DNA of 64,000 nt from Numida meleagris (taxonomy: Eukaryota > Chordata > Aves > Galliformes > Numididae). Of this stretch, positions 1-13,159 are shown in pieces. The translations under genes were made by a program, and so were the position numbers. The notes below the pieces were generated by a model that was not told the DNA's origin, did not search any database, and worked only from the letters and a program-made list of their open reading frames with translations. The stretch spans positions 33,123,103 to 33,187,102 of the forward strand of contig NC_034412.1 of the NCBI RefSeq assembly GCF_002078875.1, given 5' to 3'. Each line of letters begins with the position of its first letter. The first letter of the stretch is position 1.

Positions 1-273
1 AGAATCATAGAATGGCCTGGGTTGAAAAGGACCTCAAAGATCATCAAGTCTCAACCCCCCTGCCAAGTGCAGGGTTGCCAACCACTAGACCAGGCTGCCC
101 AGAGCCATGTCCAGTCTGGCCTTGAATGCCTCCAGGGACAGGGCATCCTCAACCTCTCTGGGCAACTTTTTCCAGCACATTACCACCCTCTGAGTGAACA
201 ACTTCCTCTTAATATCTAACCTAAATCTCCCGTCTTAGTTTAAAACCATCCCCTTTGTCCCATGACTATCAAA
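1..273 (-). mobile_element. CR1 LINE 3' fragment, antisense
   Basis: The window opens with AGAATCATAGAATGG, the complement of the CR1 3' terminus, followed by the usual antisense tail of CR1: a block on caution-free reading similar to the copies at 13160 and 53959 (accactagaccaggctgccc, then ccagtctggccttgaatgcc, then taccaccctctgagtgaa). This is the end of the ORF2 reading frame plus the 3' UTR. The copy is 5'-truncated, as nearly all CR1 copies are, and its 3' end may continue outside the window. The next element, a Galluhop derivative, begins immediately after it and may have inserted into it, but I could not find CR1 sequence resuming on the far side. Confidence 0.9.
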
Positions 274-818
274 ATCATCTTCTCCAAAAGTAATGCCTTG
301 TATTTTATTATGTTGACCAATGGCATCAGAGGCAGATGGTGGTGGTAAGGCAATGGGGGTTGAACCTTCCCACCAATATTCCATTACACTTTGTTGCTAT
401 GTGACAGATTGGCATCTGACACAGAAGTGTGTATGAAGCAAAGGTGCATCATTGAATTCCTCCAGTGTGGAAAAAGTTGTATCCACTGACGTTCATCAAC
501 ACTTTGTGAAGGTTTCTGGAGATCAAATAACGGATGTTAACAGTGAAAACTGTACTGCATGGCAACATTTTCCTAGCAATTACACTATCATAGCAAAAGT
601 GAAACAGTGGGTCACCTCCAATTAGTGCAGATTTGTGAGTGCTACCAGCATGCAGGTGCTTGTTAATTGCTTGCAAAAAATGAATAGATAATGGCAGTGA
701 CTATGCTGAAAAATAGTATCCTGTAGCTGAGAACGTGCTGTATCAAATAATGTTATCACGCTTTGTATGTTGTCCTTCCCACAGAAATGAATAGGAGGCA
801 TTGCTTTCAGAGCAAACG
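274..818 (+). mobile_element. Galluhop-type mariner, internally deleted (non-autonomous)
   Basis: About 545 bp that aligns by eye along its whole length with the element at 15285-15822. Its left end reads ctccaaaagtaatgcc and its right end ggaggcattgctttcagagc, which are complementary terminal inverted repeats with a few mismatches. Between them lie the first part of a mariner transposase frame (a helix-turn-helix DNA-binding region followed by decay) and the last part, with the catalytic middle missing. It cannot have moved without a transposase supplied by a full-length element. Mariners insert at TA; the right end is followed by a TA-rich run (gtatatatat), so the exact duplicated TA cannot be assigned. 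The family name is from memory of the chicken consensus. Confidence 0.8.
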
Positions 819-3800
819 ATGTATATATATCCTTCAAAGGCATCCCAGCTTCTAATACACATTGAACACAGACATCCAATACTTCTATACTTTATAAAAA
901 TGAAGATGTCGTATGAACAATAAAAGTAAGGTTACTTGACACAAAACTGGTAACAGAGAAAGATTAAAAATACATGTTTCATCCTTATTTCTATTAATCA
1001 GTTATTGTTCAGAATATGATAGGAATTCTTAAATATTTCCGGACAAGAATTTCTTCTGACCATCTTTGGACAAGTATAAGTAAAGTCTCCAAGAACAGAT
1101 CAAGTCCAAGGATGCTCTATAAGAGTGACTTAATTAAAAATGCTTAAGAGAATAGAGGCTGTAATACAGGAGTGAAAACCATTTGACCCCTAGAGGTTGA
1201 CTGAAAGTTATTGCTTCTTTAAAGGTGAGTGATCAATAAAAACCTCAAAGGAGGAATTACCTTGGAAGACAGCAGAAAATAAGGATCTAATTCATGTGTT
1301 TATGTGAGCTTTAGGTGCCACCCACAGTATCCCACATAGCAGCAGTTCAACACTGAGACTAGACAATCTTACCCCATCTCCCAGGGACCAAAAAAGAAGT
1401 AAATGTAATATCTCAAAAAACACCACACGCTTACTTTCAGTCAACTAGTTTGCCACTGCATCCTCAAAGTAGATTCACTGCTGCACACCTACACTTTCTC
1501 ACAGAAGATGTTCAATACCTTATCTGTGTGGGCTTCACATTATCTTAATGAGACTAGCAAGAAAATCAGAGCCAGCATGGGCTTTCTGGTCTAGAACTGC
1601 CGCTATTCTGTACTGTGAGGCTTGGAAGTCAATCACAGAAACTGTAGCAAATCTAAATTGAAACCCTACATGTCTGAGAAAACATCTACAATACATGAGA
1701 AGTCAGAGACTGAAAAAAACAGAACAAACAAAACCACAATAGATAAAGATCAATGGCAACCAGTACTACTTCATGGAACTGAGACATTCACTTATTTTAT
1801 TCCATATAAATTAAGCTCACAAAAACTTGTACAGATGTTGTTAGAAGCACTGGATGAAGGAGTTGCAAAGGGAGTGAGAGGGATTACATTAAGCCAATTA
1901 AAATGGAAGTAAACAGATGAAAGCCAGCTAGAAATGGTAAAACTATTTTAACAGTCACATCTCAAGCACAGTGAGAGAAAGACATAGATGATCACAGATA
2001 CAAGTCTCCTACCTCAACAGCAAACACTATTAGTTATTTGTCCAGTCCTGATCAAGCTTACTACACTACCTCTCTTCCAGCCCTAAGACCCCATCACCTC
2101 ATTCAGATGGAATGATTTCAGGTCTATTTAAATATCAGAAAATAAAAATTAAAGTCAGGAGGAAGATTGAAAGAAGGTTCTTTAACTTTCTAAAATACTT
2201 CTCTAATCACTGCAAGCCCACCAGCCACAAGGCTATGTTCATTCTCTTTGCTTCCAGTATCCAGAGGAGCACAACAGATAGTAGTTACAATGATTTCCCC
2301 TTCTGGATATATTAAATTTATTTCTGCTGTCCAAGTAACAACAGTATTATTTAAACACACCAGAAATAGGCTCTTAAATCAAGCAAAACAGAATAAATAA
2401 TACATGAATTATTTTCTTTCTTGTTTGAATTCATTAACAGATGTAGAGAAACAGCTCCTTTTCCTCCAAAAGAGAACTACACAAAGAGGTCATGTGTTAT
2501 ACTAAGGTAATCAAATCAGCTGATGCAGATAATCAGAAGTCACTCCGAAGATTAACATCTATGACTTAAGAGTAAAATCAGTTCTACTGTTCTTTAAATA
2601 CGTAAACATGTCTGTCTTCATCACTACTAAAAGAAATAAACTGCTAATTGAATTCCTCTCTGAGGAATCAAAAGACTGGAACATCTCTTCCTTATCAGAT
2701 AAGTACTATCAATAGTTTTAGTGTATTCTGTGTCATTCAGTGTCCTTTTCCAGAAGAGTAACAAGTTAGTACAGGAAACACGGGAGGGAACTGTCAGTTA
2801 AAATCATTATATGACTTAAATCAAATATTACGAAAAATCTGAGATTTAAATTGCGTGGCATTTTTGGAGCTACTGGCAGTGAACTGCTTGTCCTTCAACT
2901 GATAACACAGTATCACTTCATGTACTTTATGGGTACCATCCATACTTCTATTAAAGCATTTTAAGGACCTTAAGAATTGCTCTCAAGAAATGCTTAAAAG
3001 TATCTGTGCTTTAATGTTTTGTTTCCTTTAAGGACAATCAATAACTCCCTTCTACAGGCAAAGGAAAAAAATTCACAATCAGACTGTTGAGAGTCTTCTG
3101 CACATAACTGCTGAACATTAGTGATACAGTTTGCATGCTTTCAAAGAACAACAAAAGAAATATTTCCATTTTCAAAGGAGAAAAACCCACTGAACTATGT
3201 CCACAAGAAATTTTGTCCCTCGAAGTTCACAAATACTTTTTAAAAAAAACTTTAAAACAAATTGCTAGCTAGAGGTAATAAAGACCCTCTGGTTGAACTT
3301 GAATATTCGTTTCTTTAGATGAAAAGGAAAGAAAGAAAAATAAAGCACCATTCAATAAGATTACAGCATGATGTTTGCCAGATAAATGAACTCCAGTAAG
3401 CAATTGTCTCCAAGATGGTGAGATCCCAGCTGTTCACCCATTTGGATCAGAAAAAAAATCACACAGTCAAGCTGCCAAAACATTTCCCACTGCTCCAAGC
3501 ACAGAGCCAACAGAGCTGCTGAAACCATAAGCTGATGTTCAAAATGAGCTCATTCACAATGTGCTTCTCTCTTCTTCTTGGAGTGTGTGAGAGAGCATAC
3601 ATTTCAGCATTGAGAGACTTATACACATACCAAAACAGAGATGAAGAAAAAGTAATTAAGCTCTCTGTAGGCTTGCAAGCATTGCTAGTCATTGTAAACA
3701 GCAAAATACCTTGCTCGCCAGCCATTTCAAAGAATCCCAGAGGGCTACCACTATCATCAAGGCAGAAGAAAGAAAGGAAGATTTGAAGTGTGTCCAGCTG

Positions 3801-5969
3801 CATTCCTTAGTTGAAGTGGAGAGACAGGACGCAAGGAGGAAGGAGATGAAGTGAAATGTTGCATTAGATTTTACAGTGGAACTACTGGAAGAGAGCTGTT
3901 TGTTCAGCACTGTAGACAGAAATGACACTAACAGACATCGATTTTCATAATCTTACTGCAATCTTCTCTAATTTTATTCCCTTTAGTTCTATTTGAAACA
4001 GTTTTTTTTTCTAACATCTTTCTCCAAATTTCTGGTTTTGATTGCATGCATTTCCCTCAGCCTTAACAGAAAGAGTCATCACTTCAGTTGACTGTGAGCA
4101 TCTTTTCATTGTTCCCCTTACTTTTGAATTACTTCCTGCAAGCAGAGGAATTGGTTAGAATAATGACTAAGCAAAACGACCTCCAGACAAAGTCTGAAAC
4201 TCACAATTAACCAAGATAAGCCTCTACTTCTTTTGCTTTTTCATTATTAACAGCATTTCCTTTGGTCTAAATCTGAAGTAATAACAAACAAAACACTCAC
4301 GGGAAAATGCCAGTGTTTCAAAACATGTCATTAATTTACATTAAGATAAGGTTTTACTCCACTGAAATATGCTGCACTGGTTTTGAGAAACATTAAGGCG
4401 GAGCTGTTCAGATGCAGTGTTAGGAAAGTTAGAAAACTGGATAGAGAAAATAATATCATTAGTGAAATTACCTTTGCTGGGAGTGAGATTGCACAACTAC
4501 ACTTTCAGCACCTGTAATTAACAGTCCTTTAAGGTTTGGGAGTTTCATGTATATATTTTTTTAAAACTCAGTGTTGTTGCGATTTAACCTATTCCCTCAT
4601 TTTTGTGTTGCATAAATACAGAAATAGATATGTATCAGTATATTCCTTCAGCAGCGAAGCACATTTTCCACTTACTCTGGGAAGTATAGGGGAAAGAATT
4701 TTCCACTAATTCCAAAATAAACAGTTAAGAATTCCTTTTCAACATGAGATATGATGAAGAAATGCACAATTAAAATGACAGAATTCATAGCATTCAGAGT
4801 AGATAAAATGAGAATATTCAGTGAGGAAAATTTCTAGTATAATATGCAGAATGAAATTAAGTACTCTGATACAAATGGTTAATTGAAGTATTCAATAGCT
4901 GTGTCTGTTGCATTCATTTTGCAAATATTCAATCATTTCCCCTCTAGACATCTCATTTCTGCAGCTTTTTCCACAAAAAATACTTTCCAGATTTATTTAA
5001 GAAGGTTTCTTGTCATCTCCCACTGCCATAGTATTTTGCCCTTTTTGTAGCGCGTATAGATCTAGAAGAGGAGTGCAACACAATTTGTTTTTTCTGTATG
5101 ATGCTGTCTCACTTTTAGATTTAATTCACTTGAAAGGAAACCATCATCATACTAAAATAGTAATTTTATTTGACCACTATTTACTTAAGTAATTTTTTTT
5201 TTTGTATTAGGTCAAGGAAAAGATCTTCTCTTACAAAGAAAAACTCTTCCCCTTCCTCCTTCCTATATCAGTTGGTATTCAGTAAATTAAAAGCATGCCC
5301 TGGTAACACATCTGCAATGCAACATCCTGCAGTTAAATGAAAAAATATTCCTTCCACAATATTAAGGAGAATAACAACTTAAAACAGATTCAGTCTGCTG
5401 TTTTTAAATTGTTCTTGTGAGAGGAAGGAGTACTTAAAATCATGTATTTCTCCTGAACCCCATCTCTCACTAAAAGCGTAGTTTACATTTACTGTTATTT
5501 ATTCTCACTAAACTGCTTGAAGTCCACATTACTTAGACTTAGAAGTTATATGACTTAGATAATTCTGCTGCTGAACTCACTCCCTTCTGTCTCTCCCCTC
5601 TTATTTTAGTTCTCAAAGTATACTAAACTCAACTGTCTTTACAGCATAGAAACATCAAAGAAAGAGAAACTAACTTCATTACTTGTGCAGGAACCCCCCA
5701 AGACAAAGAAATATAAGGGAGTGGTGGCAATTCTCCTTGAAGCCAGACCCAAGTGAAATGTCCTAGGATAGTCAGATGACCTCTTATTTCAATTTTTCAT
5801 CACTGCCATACAATTTCACAAAAGGAACTCCTCAGACTCCACATAAGTGCTCTACAGAGGACAGTCTGAAAATCACAGTCCTAGATTACTGGCAAATGAC
5901 AAATCCATATAATTTGGAAATTCTATTTCCTTAGAGAGCCTTCTGCTTTCTCTTCTATTTTTTTTTCTT
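819..5969. other. AT-rich non-coding stretch, no gene recognised
   Basis: No repeat family, RNA gene or recognisable exon was found here. The longest open frames are about 96 codons without an ATG start (1622-1912 +) and 114 codons (3459-3803 -); they overlap others on the opposite strand, have no domain I recognise and look like chance frames in AT-rich DNA. Short A and T runs are frequent. Confidence 0.6.
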
Positions 5970-5992
5970 TGTGTGTGTGTGTGTGTGTGTGT
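5970..5992. repeat. (GT)n microsatellite
   Basis: Eleven uninterrupted GT units preceded by a T-rich tract (T run at about 5959-5966). A pure dinucleotide run of this length is a plausible length polymorphism. Confidence 0.95.
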
Positions 5993-8900
5993 TTTTACCC
6001 CTAGTAGGTCTTTTTTTATAGACAAAGTTCATTTTATTATTCTTTTTGCTTCCAGTTCTAGGGCTCACTGTTCCCTTCCCCAACAGAGCCTGTATAAAGG
6101 GACATGCCAGAAAATTTCATCCCCAATCCATGATGTACAGTAGAACTAGAAAACAAAGCTGACCATTTATAACTTTTGTGCTTTTAAATGTTGATCAAGT
6201 TTGATGAAAACTAATTGTCTAACGGGAATACTGTGCTTATATGTGCAAATATAAGTAGAGTCAGCCAAAGAAATACAGAAGATTAATGTTAGAAGGATAC
6301 AGCAGCAGCTGGAATACAATGACATCAAAGTGAAGAGAGATCAGAAAAAGAAAACAATAAAACAAATACACATTAAGCAAAATAGTCAAGTCAAAACCAT
6401 GTCAGTAGATCCAGGTATATCAGTATCATTTTTGTTGTTTTCCCTGTAACTCCCACCAAGAACAACAAACAAAACAAAAATCTGAACTCTGGGGGCCACG
6501 TGCCTCCCACCATGCATCCCCCAGTCTTGGGTGAGCAGTCAAGCACATTAGTCTCACTGGCTACAATTTTTTTCCCGGCCTCTGCAAAGCTCCCTCTCCT
6601 AAGGAACTTATAAACAGATAAGAGGAACAAAGAGAAACAGGACAGAGCAGGAACTTGGCTCTTCTCAAAAAGAGGAAAACAAATTAAAAACCCCACCCAA
6701 ACAAAAAAAATATTGGTCACACACTTAGGAACACATCTTCACTGAGCCTATAATTCAAATAAGGTAGTTTTTCATCTATCAATTTGAGAATGGTCAAAGA
6801 TAGTCCAAATTAGGTTAATAAGTTCCTGCAAGCAGCCCTAATTCAGGTTTTAGGACTCCTCATTCATGTGAGGACTCACATTTTCTTCTCTTCCTTTCAG
6901 GGTGAAAAATCATAGCCTTTGGCAAATCCAGGTTGGTATTGAATTATGTCATCCTTCTCACAAGGAGCTGCAGTGACACCCTATGACCTATTTAAGTTGC
7001 AGTCAGGCCAAGGTGGTCCAGATGCTTCCAGAATGTAAGGCGCCACTCAGCTAAATCTGGCAATTGAGAGCACACTGGCACTGAAGTTAGTTAACTTCTG
7101 CTTGGACAAGAAGAAAAAAAACAAGAAAGTGATAGACATAGCTTTGGAGCGCAAACATGCGGCTATGTGGGACATCAGTACTGGCGGAAAAAAAAAGGTT
7201 CTCACTTCCAGTTTAATTCTAGCTCCAGAGAGTTATGTAAATAAGATTCTATGCTTTCCAAATGAATGTTCACCTAATTATCATTCAGGAAAGAGGGATT
7301 AGAGCAGCGTCTTCTAAATTCAGAGAAATTGGATCCAAGGTCTTCTTCCAAGGTCCATCTCTGCCAGGAGACAGCAGAGAAAGGACTAAAATTTAAGGCT
7401 TAGAAGAGAAAAACAAAATCAAGCTGCCTAATGACTGCATCTCCACTAAGCTGTACTAAGTACAGCTGACAACTAGTTCACCCGTACACTTACACATGGT
7501 ATTCCAGATATTTTAAATATTTTATATGGGAACAAAAAAGTAAAATTGTTGATATAGTCTTGTCCTCATCATCAAGGCTCTGTTTATCTGGCACTGTGAA
7601 TGTATTACATGGGTGTTAAATGTTATGCATTTCACTAAACCAATGTAGAAAAGAATAAATACACATAATCCATTGCTCCTCTGTGAGTTAAGCATGCTGA
7701 ACAAACAATAGAATTATTTTCTGGTTAGATTGCACTGTGTTATGCAGTATCCAAAGGCTAACTTTTCCCCTATGCAAAGAACTAGTGAACAGTACAGGGC
7801 TACATGGAAAGAAATACTGAATATTACAGTATTGCATCTAGACAGTCTCCTAAACACCACTGACTCTTCTTTGCCCTCCTCCATTCATCTCACCCTTCTG
7901 ATTTCAAATACATTAGAGTTTGGGGATGAAGCAAATAGGACACCTCCCTTGCAATTCACAGATTTCCAAATACTCCCTCTATAGTTCTGCAATGACACCA
8001 AAAATATCCTGTCCAGTCATCAATGGAAGAAGTCTATTAACATGTTTATTCCATTAAGTGCCCAAATTCTTCTTCCTTTATTACCATCCCACCCCCAACT
8101 CCATGGTTACTTTCGGAGCTGAGGTGAATTTTCTGCTGTATCCTAACCCTTAGATTTAGTAGTACTCATCTATTTCTGATGCTTCCAGAAGGAAAAACTT
8201 GAATGTGTTTTTATATATTACGCTCTTCCTAAATTCTCTTATGAAAATGAAATAACTCTTATTTCACCATTATTTAAGGACATTCTGAGACCTGAGATTA
8301 GATAAAATTGCAGCTTCTGGAAAAATTCCAGTACTGAGTAGAAGATAAAGGATTTACTTCATATATCACAATTATATGTCATCTACATCTGTACTTCAAC
8401 TAGATGTAGCGTGGCAGTGATTACCTATATCCTAATAATGCTAACAGTTTATATTTAAGTGAAGTCCTACAAGGCTACAAAGAAAAGCCCATTTTAGATT
8501 AATCCTGTACATCTGATAGTCCGTGCAATTTTTCAGACCGTTACAAGCCTTTCCTACACAAACTAGTTTAATTTCAACAACTGTGTATAGACATACGAAT
8601 GCCACTAAAAAAATTAATTCTCATTTATCTAGTTTTTAGCTTTTCATCTTCTCAGCCTTCATGTCTACCACAGAAATGTTTTCAAGTTTAAAATTATGTT
8701 ACATAGAATGGAGTTTTTGTGATAATTTTTGGATTTTTGTGAAACTCCACCTGGCTGTTTTTGTCCTTGTTAGCATTTTTCTTAGGCTCTGTGCCTTCTT
8801 AAAGTAATTTGAAAGAAGGATCTTTCCATAGAAGAAAACAGTTTCACACAGAGCTTCACAAAGTATTGGAGAAGGATTAGCAAGCTAAGATATTCTGAAA

Positions 8901-9241
8901 CAATTGTCGTAAAAGTGCAATAGAAAAGGAGTATATTTAAATGGAGGTAGCATCACATGACAACACATGTGATCTGTGGTGAATTTTATGATCTAATTCG
9001 ATTAGCAACATTCTAATTGTTAACATAGTGAATATAATAATCGCAGGCAATACTACTCACAGAATTAATGCAAATATTTGTACATTACCAGTAAGTTAGT
9101 TACTTTTATTCCATCAGAGATTTTTCCTCATACACACACATTGATCTAATTTGTCGGGGAAATGACCTTGAATTTTACATCGTATTTATTACTAACTGTT
9201 ATTTTCCCTTCACTTAATATTCAGTACAACTGAGTAGGAAC
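5993..9241. other. AT-rich non-coding stretch, no gene recognised
   Basis: Nothing identifiable. Small open frames at 6391-6720 (-) and 7730-7984 (+) have no recognisable domain. A short run at 7162-7184 resembles one at 54730-54753 and is discussed as a finding. Confidence 0.6.
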
Positions 9242-9269
9242 TCAAATTTGGCCTGGAAGCCAAATTTGA
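9242..9269. repeat. Perfect 11 bp inverted repeat
   Basis: TCAAATTTGGC at 9242-9252 is exactly complementary to GCCAAATTTGA at 9259-9269, leaving a 6-base loop (CTGGAA). This is the strongest short palindrome I noticed in the window. It may form a hairpin in RNA or single-stranded DNA; there is no U-tract or gene next to it that would make it a terminator. Confidence 0.9.
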
Positions 9270-11684
9270 TATCACCTGAAGTTACACATGCAGCCAGCCC
9301 ATCACTGTTTCAATAGTGGTTTCAAAGAGATTGAAAAGTCATACAAAAGAATCAAGCAGGAAAAAAAAGTAACCTTTTTCCTTCCTTTTATACGTATATC
9401 AGAACGAATACTCTGAATAGCATGTGATTAAATAACTACAGTACAGTATGTGAACATAAACCTGCATAGACCCGTAGTCTGAGGGCACACTCAGCATCTC
9501 TAAGAACTGCAGCATTAAATTTTTGAGTTTCAAGGTTATGTTTGATTTTTTATATTATTATATTTATTATTATATTTGTACTACTTACATTATTACCATT
9601 ACTCATTGGAAGAGCAAACGTTATTTTCTTACTCTAGAAATTTGAAGAAAATATGTATAAGGTAGTAACCAATGGAAAAAAATCAATTTGTTACACTTCA
9701 AGTTCTTCTGTCATTGTGATAGTTAAGGTGAACGTGTTGCACATTAAGACTGACTTGGAAGAGCAATAAATTACTTGGAATCATTAAATAGTTTTGGTCA
9801 CGAAGTTTATGAAATTACATCTTTTCATTATTAATCCAGTTTTTCTTTCCTGTTCCATTTCATTTTTCCTTTTAATTTATATATATATCATACTTTAGGA
9901 TCTTTCAGTTAGCAATAGAATCCACATCTATGCACACAAAATCACATGGACAAATTTTGCTAAACACATGCAAGTAAATAAAACCGTATTGCACTGTCTT
10001 CAAACCTATTGCCCTAATGTTAGTTCTCAAACAAAAGCACACTTATAACAAAATAAATTGCAAGAAGTAGAGAAGTATGATAATGTTAAATGGTTAAATT
10101 ATTTTAGACTTTTTGAACTCCAAAAAACAAGGAGATGCAAGATTAAAGTATAAGAGATTATCACAGAACAGAACACAGACTTAATATTATGCATAGTATT
10201 TGCTTACAGAGAAAATATTTCAGTGTGATGAAAATAGTCCTAAGAGTGTGTCACTGTCAAAGCTCCTTTAATCTCATTCCAAAACAGTTTTGAATTAAAT
10301 CAGTGCACCTCTAGAAAAAAGGTATGCTTGAGCTCCAAGGTCAGATTTTCTCCTTGTGTTTACTCAACAGCTGTGATATTCTCAACTGGTGATAGATAAC
10401 AAAATACATAAGAGTCTAGTATTTCAGCATGACACAAGCTAGAGTATCGATTAACCTCATGATTTGCTTTTTGATAGTTAAAATTTTAACCTATCTAGTA
10501 CCTGAAATCAGAATAAAATCTGGTCCTCCAAAACACATTTATACACCTAAACTTTATTTCCTCTTCTGGACTGGTTCCAGTTAAAAATATTACACAATCA
10601 CAGCTTTTATTGGAAGACATAGTTTTCAGATATGTTTAGAAGTACATAGCCTTATGCTTTAAAAAGAATAAGAAAATAAATCTTAGGTCTTGCAAGATGT
10701 AACCTTACTAAAAATTATCACCCTGAGATGCTTTGTAGGATAGTATAGCCATTAATAATGCTTTGTTATTGTATATATGATTTATGCTCAACTTTAATGA
10801 CTTAAAATCTTTTTTTTTTTTTTTGGCAGTATGAATAAATTAGCTGTTTTCCTGGCACAATTAGTTGCAAGTCCTTCATTTTTATTCTGCTAAAACCAAA
10901 GGACAAATCAGTGATAACAGAATCAAGCACTTGGGTAGTCAGCTAAGATTCTTGTCTAGGAGCAATTTATCATGTAAATGGTGTATGCTTTGTTTTATGG
11001 AAATCTGAAAACAGCTTTCTGCTTGATTGAAGCCTTTGTCAATGAAAACCCCTTCAAAATGTGACAAATGTTTCTTATCTCTGGAAGATGCTGAAAGGAC
11101 TTAAGTGATAAAAACTATGCATACACTTACTATTTTTATCCAGGTCATACACATTTATAGCATATGTAGCAGGCATAACAGAAATAAGATTTTCCCATAT
11201 ATTCAATCAACTCTTGAAGGAAAAATCAACTCCATTTCAGAGCTTAACAAAAAAAAGAATCCTTGTTTTACTTCAGCTACATCTAAATATTAATTACCAT
11301 CATAGTAAATACACAAAATATCATATGGTTTCCCAGAGAAAAATGACAAGCATTACAGATTATTCCCAAGCCCTTTCAGAACATGAACTATATGCTTATT
11401 AATTGTCACATTTGTCACACACAAATGGATGTCAAAGAAGTCACTTGCAGGTTATCATCATCTCAGACTTCCTCCTTTCCAGTCTGCAGCCATTTCCCAT
11501 AGCATGTCACAGCTACAGCTCAGCTCCCAGAGGTGAATTATGGCTGATGTTTATCCCATTGTGAATAAACAAGACCAGGTGGGGATTTTACATCCCTTGT
11601 AATTCAGACTTGGGCTTTTTAAATGTAATTGAGAAAATCTGCTTCAGAATCCCTCCAAATACATGTAGCTTATTGCTCTTTCAA
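9270..11684. other. AT-rich non-coding stretch, no gene recognised
   Basis: No repeat or exon identified. Contains an A/T-only patch near 9546-9600 and a T run near 10810-10823. The part at about 10900-11070 is less simple in composition than its surroundings and could be a conserved non-coding element, but this cannot be judged without alignment to other birds. Confidence 0.55.
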
Positions 11685-12084
11685 GGAAATTGTTGTATTA
11701 GGCTAGCAGGGACTCAGGTGTGTGACGCGGAAACCTCCTCCCCAAGGCGCTTGTTATTGGTTGACCTAGAGATGAACTCATGTCGTCAGAAGGAGAGGCG
11801 GCACTCTTTGCCTAGAATAAGGAAGTCCATGACCGCTCCATATATGGTCCTCGGAAATGCATGGACAGCGCGTGATGTTCAGCGTGATTGGCCAGTAGCT
11901 CGCATGAGCTTAAGCAATAGTTAAGCAAAAGATAAGAGACACTATATAGTTCTGTAACTCCTAACAATAAACGCCATTTGCCTTTTGCTATATCATCATA
12001 CTGGTGTCTGTGTTGCAATGGTCCTAGTGAGGGTAGCTTGCTAGCGCGTGTGTAGATTTAGTAGGTAGTTAGGTAACAGGAAAT
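11685..12084 (+). mobile_element. Alpharetrovirus-like solo LTR with 6 bp target duplication
   Basis: The LTR itself is 11691-12078 (388 bp). It starts TGTT and ends AACA, and GGAAAT is repeated exactly at 11685-11690 and 12079-12084, the 6 bp duplication expected of avian leukosis-related viruses. Inside it are a TATA-like box (ctatatag at about 11942-11949) and a polyadenylation signal AATAAA at 11966-11971, followed by acgccatttg, which matches what I remember of the R region of alpharetroviral LTRs, and a GT-rich stretch. No gag, pol or env sequence adjoins it, so the provirus was lost by recombination between its two LTRs. Its G+C content and CpG count are higher than the surroundings, which fits a fairly recent insertion. 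It could belong to an EAV, ART-CH or ALV-related endogenous family; I cannot choose between them by eye. Confidence 0.88.
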
Positions 12085-13159
12085 ATTCTTAAACCAGCCA
12101 GGATTAAACAGAGTTACAAACTAGCAACGCTTGAGTGTAGTGTGAAAAACAATTTTTAAAAGCAGTTGCGCTCAACAGAAGTTTGAAGTCTGTATACCAT
12201 AACTTTTGTGGGTTTTTTTCCCCCTTTTTCTCTTTTTGTGCCTTCTTTGAAACAAAATATTTAGCATTGTTTTTCAACCAGCAAGGCCTAGGATGTTTTT
12301 TATTCTGTGGTGGATCAAAAAAATGTTTTAGTCATACCAGTTGAGTCCCTTCTTCTCGGTCTGACACCTCAAAAACAAGGTGTTTCATTTAACCATAGAC
12401 ATTAGCAGCATAAACATCTATCTACCTCTCAGCAAGTTCTCCAGACCTAACCAGTCTCAGTGAAATAAAGAGATGCTTTTTCTGATTTCCTGTTGTCACC
12501 TGTACATTCCTAAGAGTGAGATGAAACATGTATCAAGTCCCAGTAAAAATTTCCTTTAGATATGACAACATGCATTATTATCATAGTAGCTTTCAATTAT
12601 TTACCTTTCTGAACTCACAATAGCAAAATGGCATCCTTAAATCATTTGCACAGAAAAGTTATTTTCCTATTTCTTCACCAGCTTTATGCAGAAAACCAGT
12701 AAACCGCAGCATTTTCACCTGGAATCAATGGGTGTAATTTCTCCATTACTGATATTTCAATTTCAACAGGAAGCAGAGCATAAAGTGATTAAGTGAAAGA
12801 GAGAGAATAGTGAAAGACAGGAAAAAAGTATAAACTACTAATTGAATAATTATAGTATAAACAGCAAATTTATAATTCATTGCAAATTTTTTTCTTAAAC
12901 ATTGCTAAGTCCAACATACATTAAAATCTGTGCTGCCTCACCATATCAAGTGGTATCACCAGTGGGGAAGATTAGTGTAGCCTCATTCACCTATGAAACA
13001 CTGTTTGGTACATCTTGACTTTCCTAACCAAAAAATAGCTTTTTCAGTTATGAAATCTAATAACCTGAAGTTCCTCCTAGTCACTCTTATCAGCAGCAAT
13101 CAGCATCATCATCACAGTTAGAGGTCTGCAACCACATGGTTCTTTCTGTACAGCTATTA
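12085..13159. other. Non-coding stretch, no gene recognised
   Basis: No repeat, RNA gene or exon identified between the solo LTR and the CR1 copy. Confidence 0.6.

Noticed and set aside
1622..1912. 96-codon polar frame
   Set aside because: Starts from a non-ATG codon, has no family resemblance and sits in non-repetitive AT-rich DNA.
3459..3803. 114-codon open frame on the minus strand with an overlapping 83-codon plus-strand frame
   Set aside because: No recognisable domain and no splice or promoter context; opposed frames of this length are expected by chance.
11812..12018. Minus-strand frame in the solo LTR
   Set aside because: It is antisense to the LTR and contains no retroviral coding motif.
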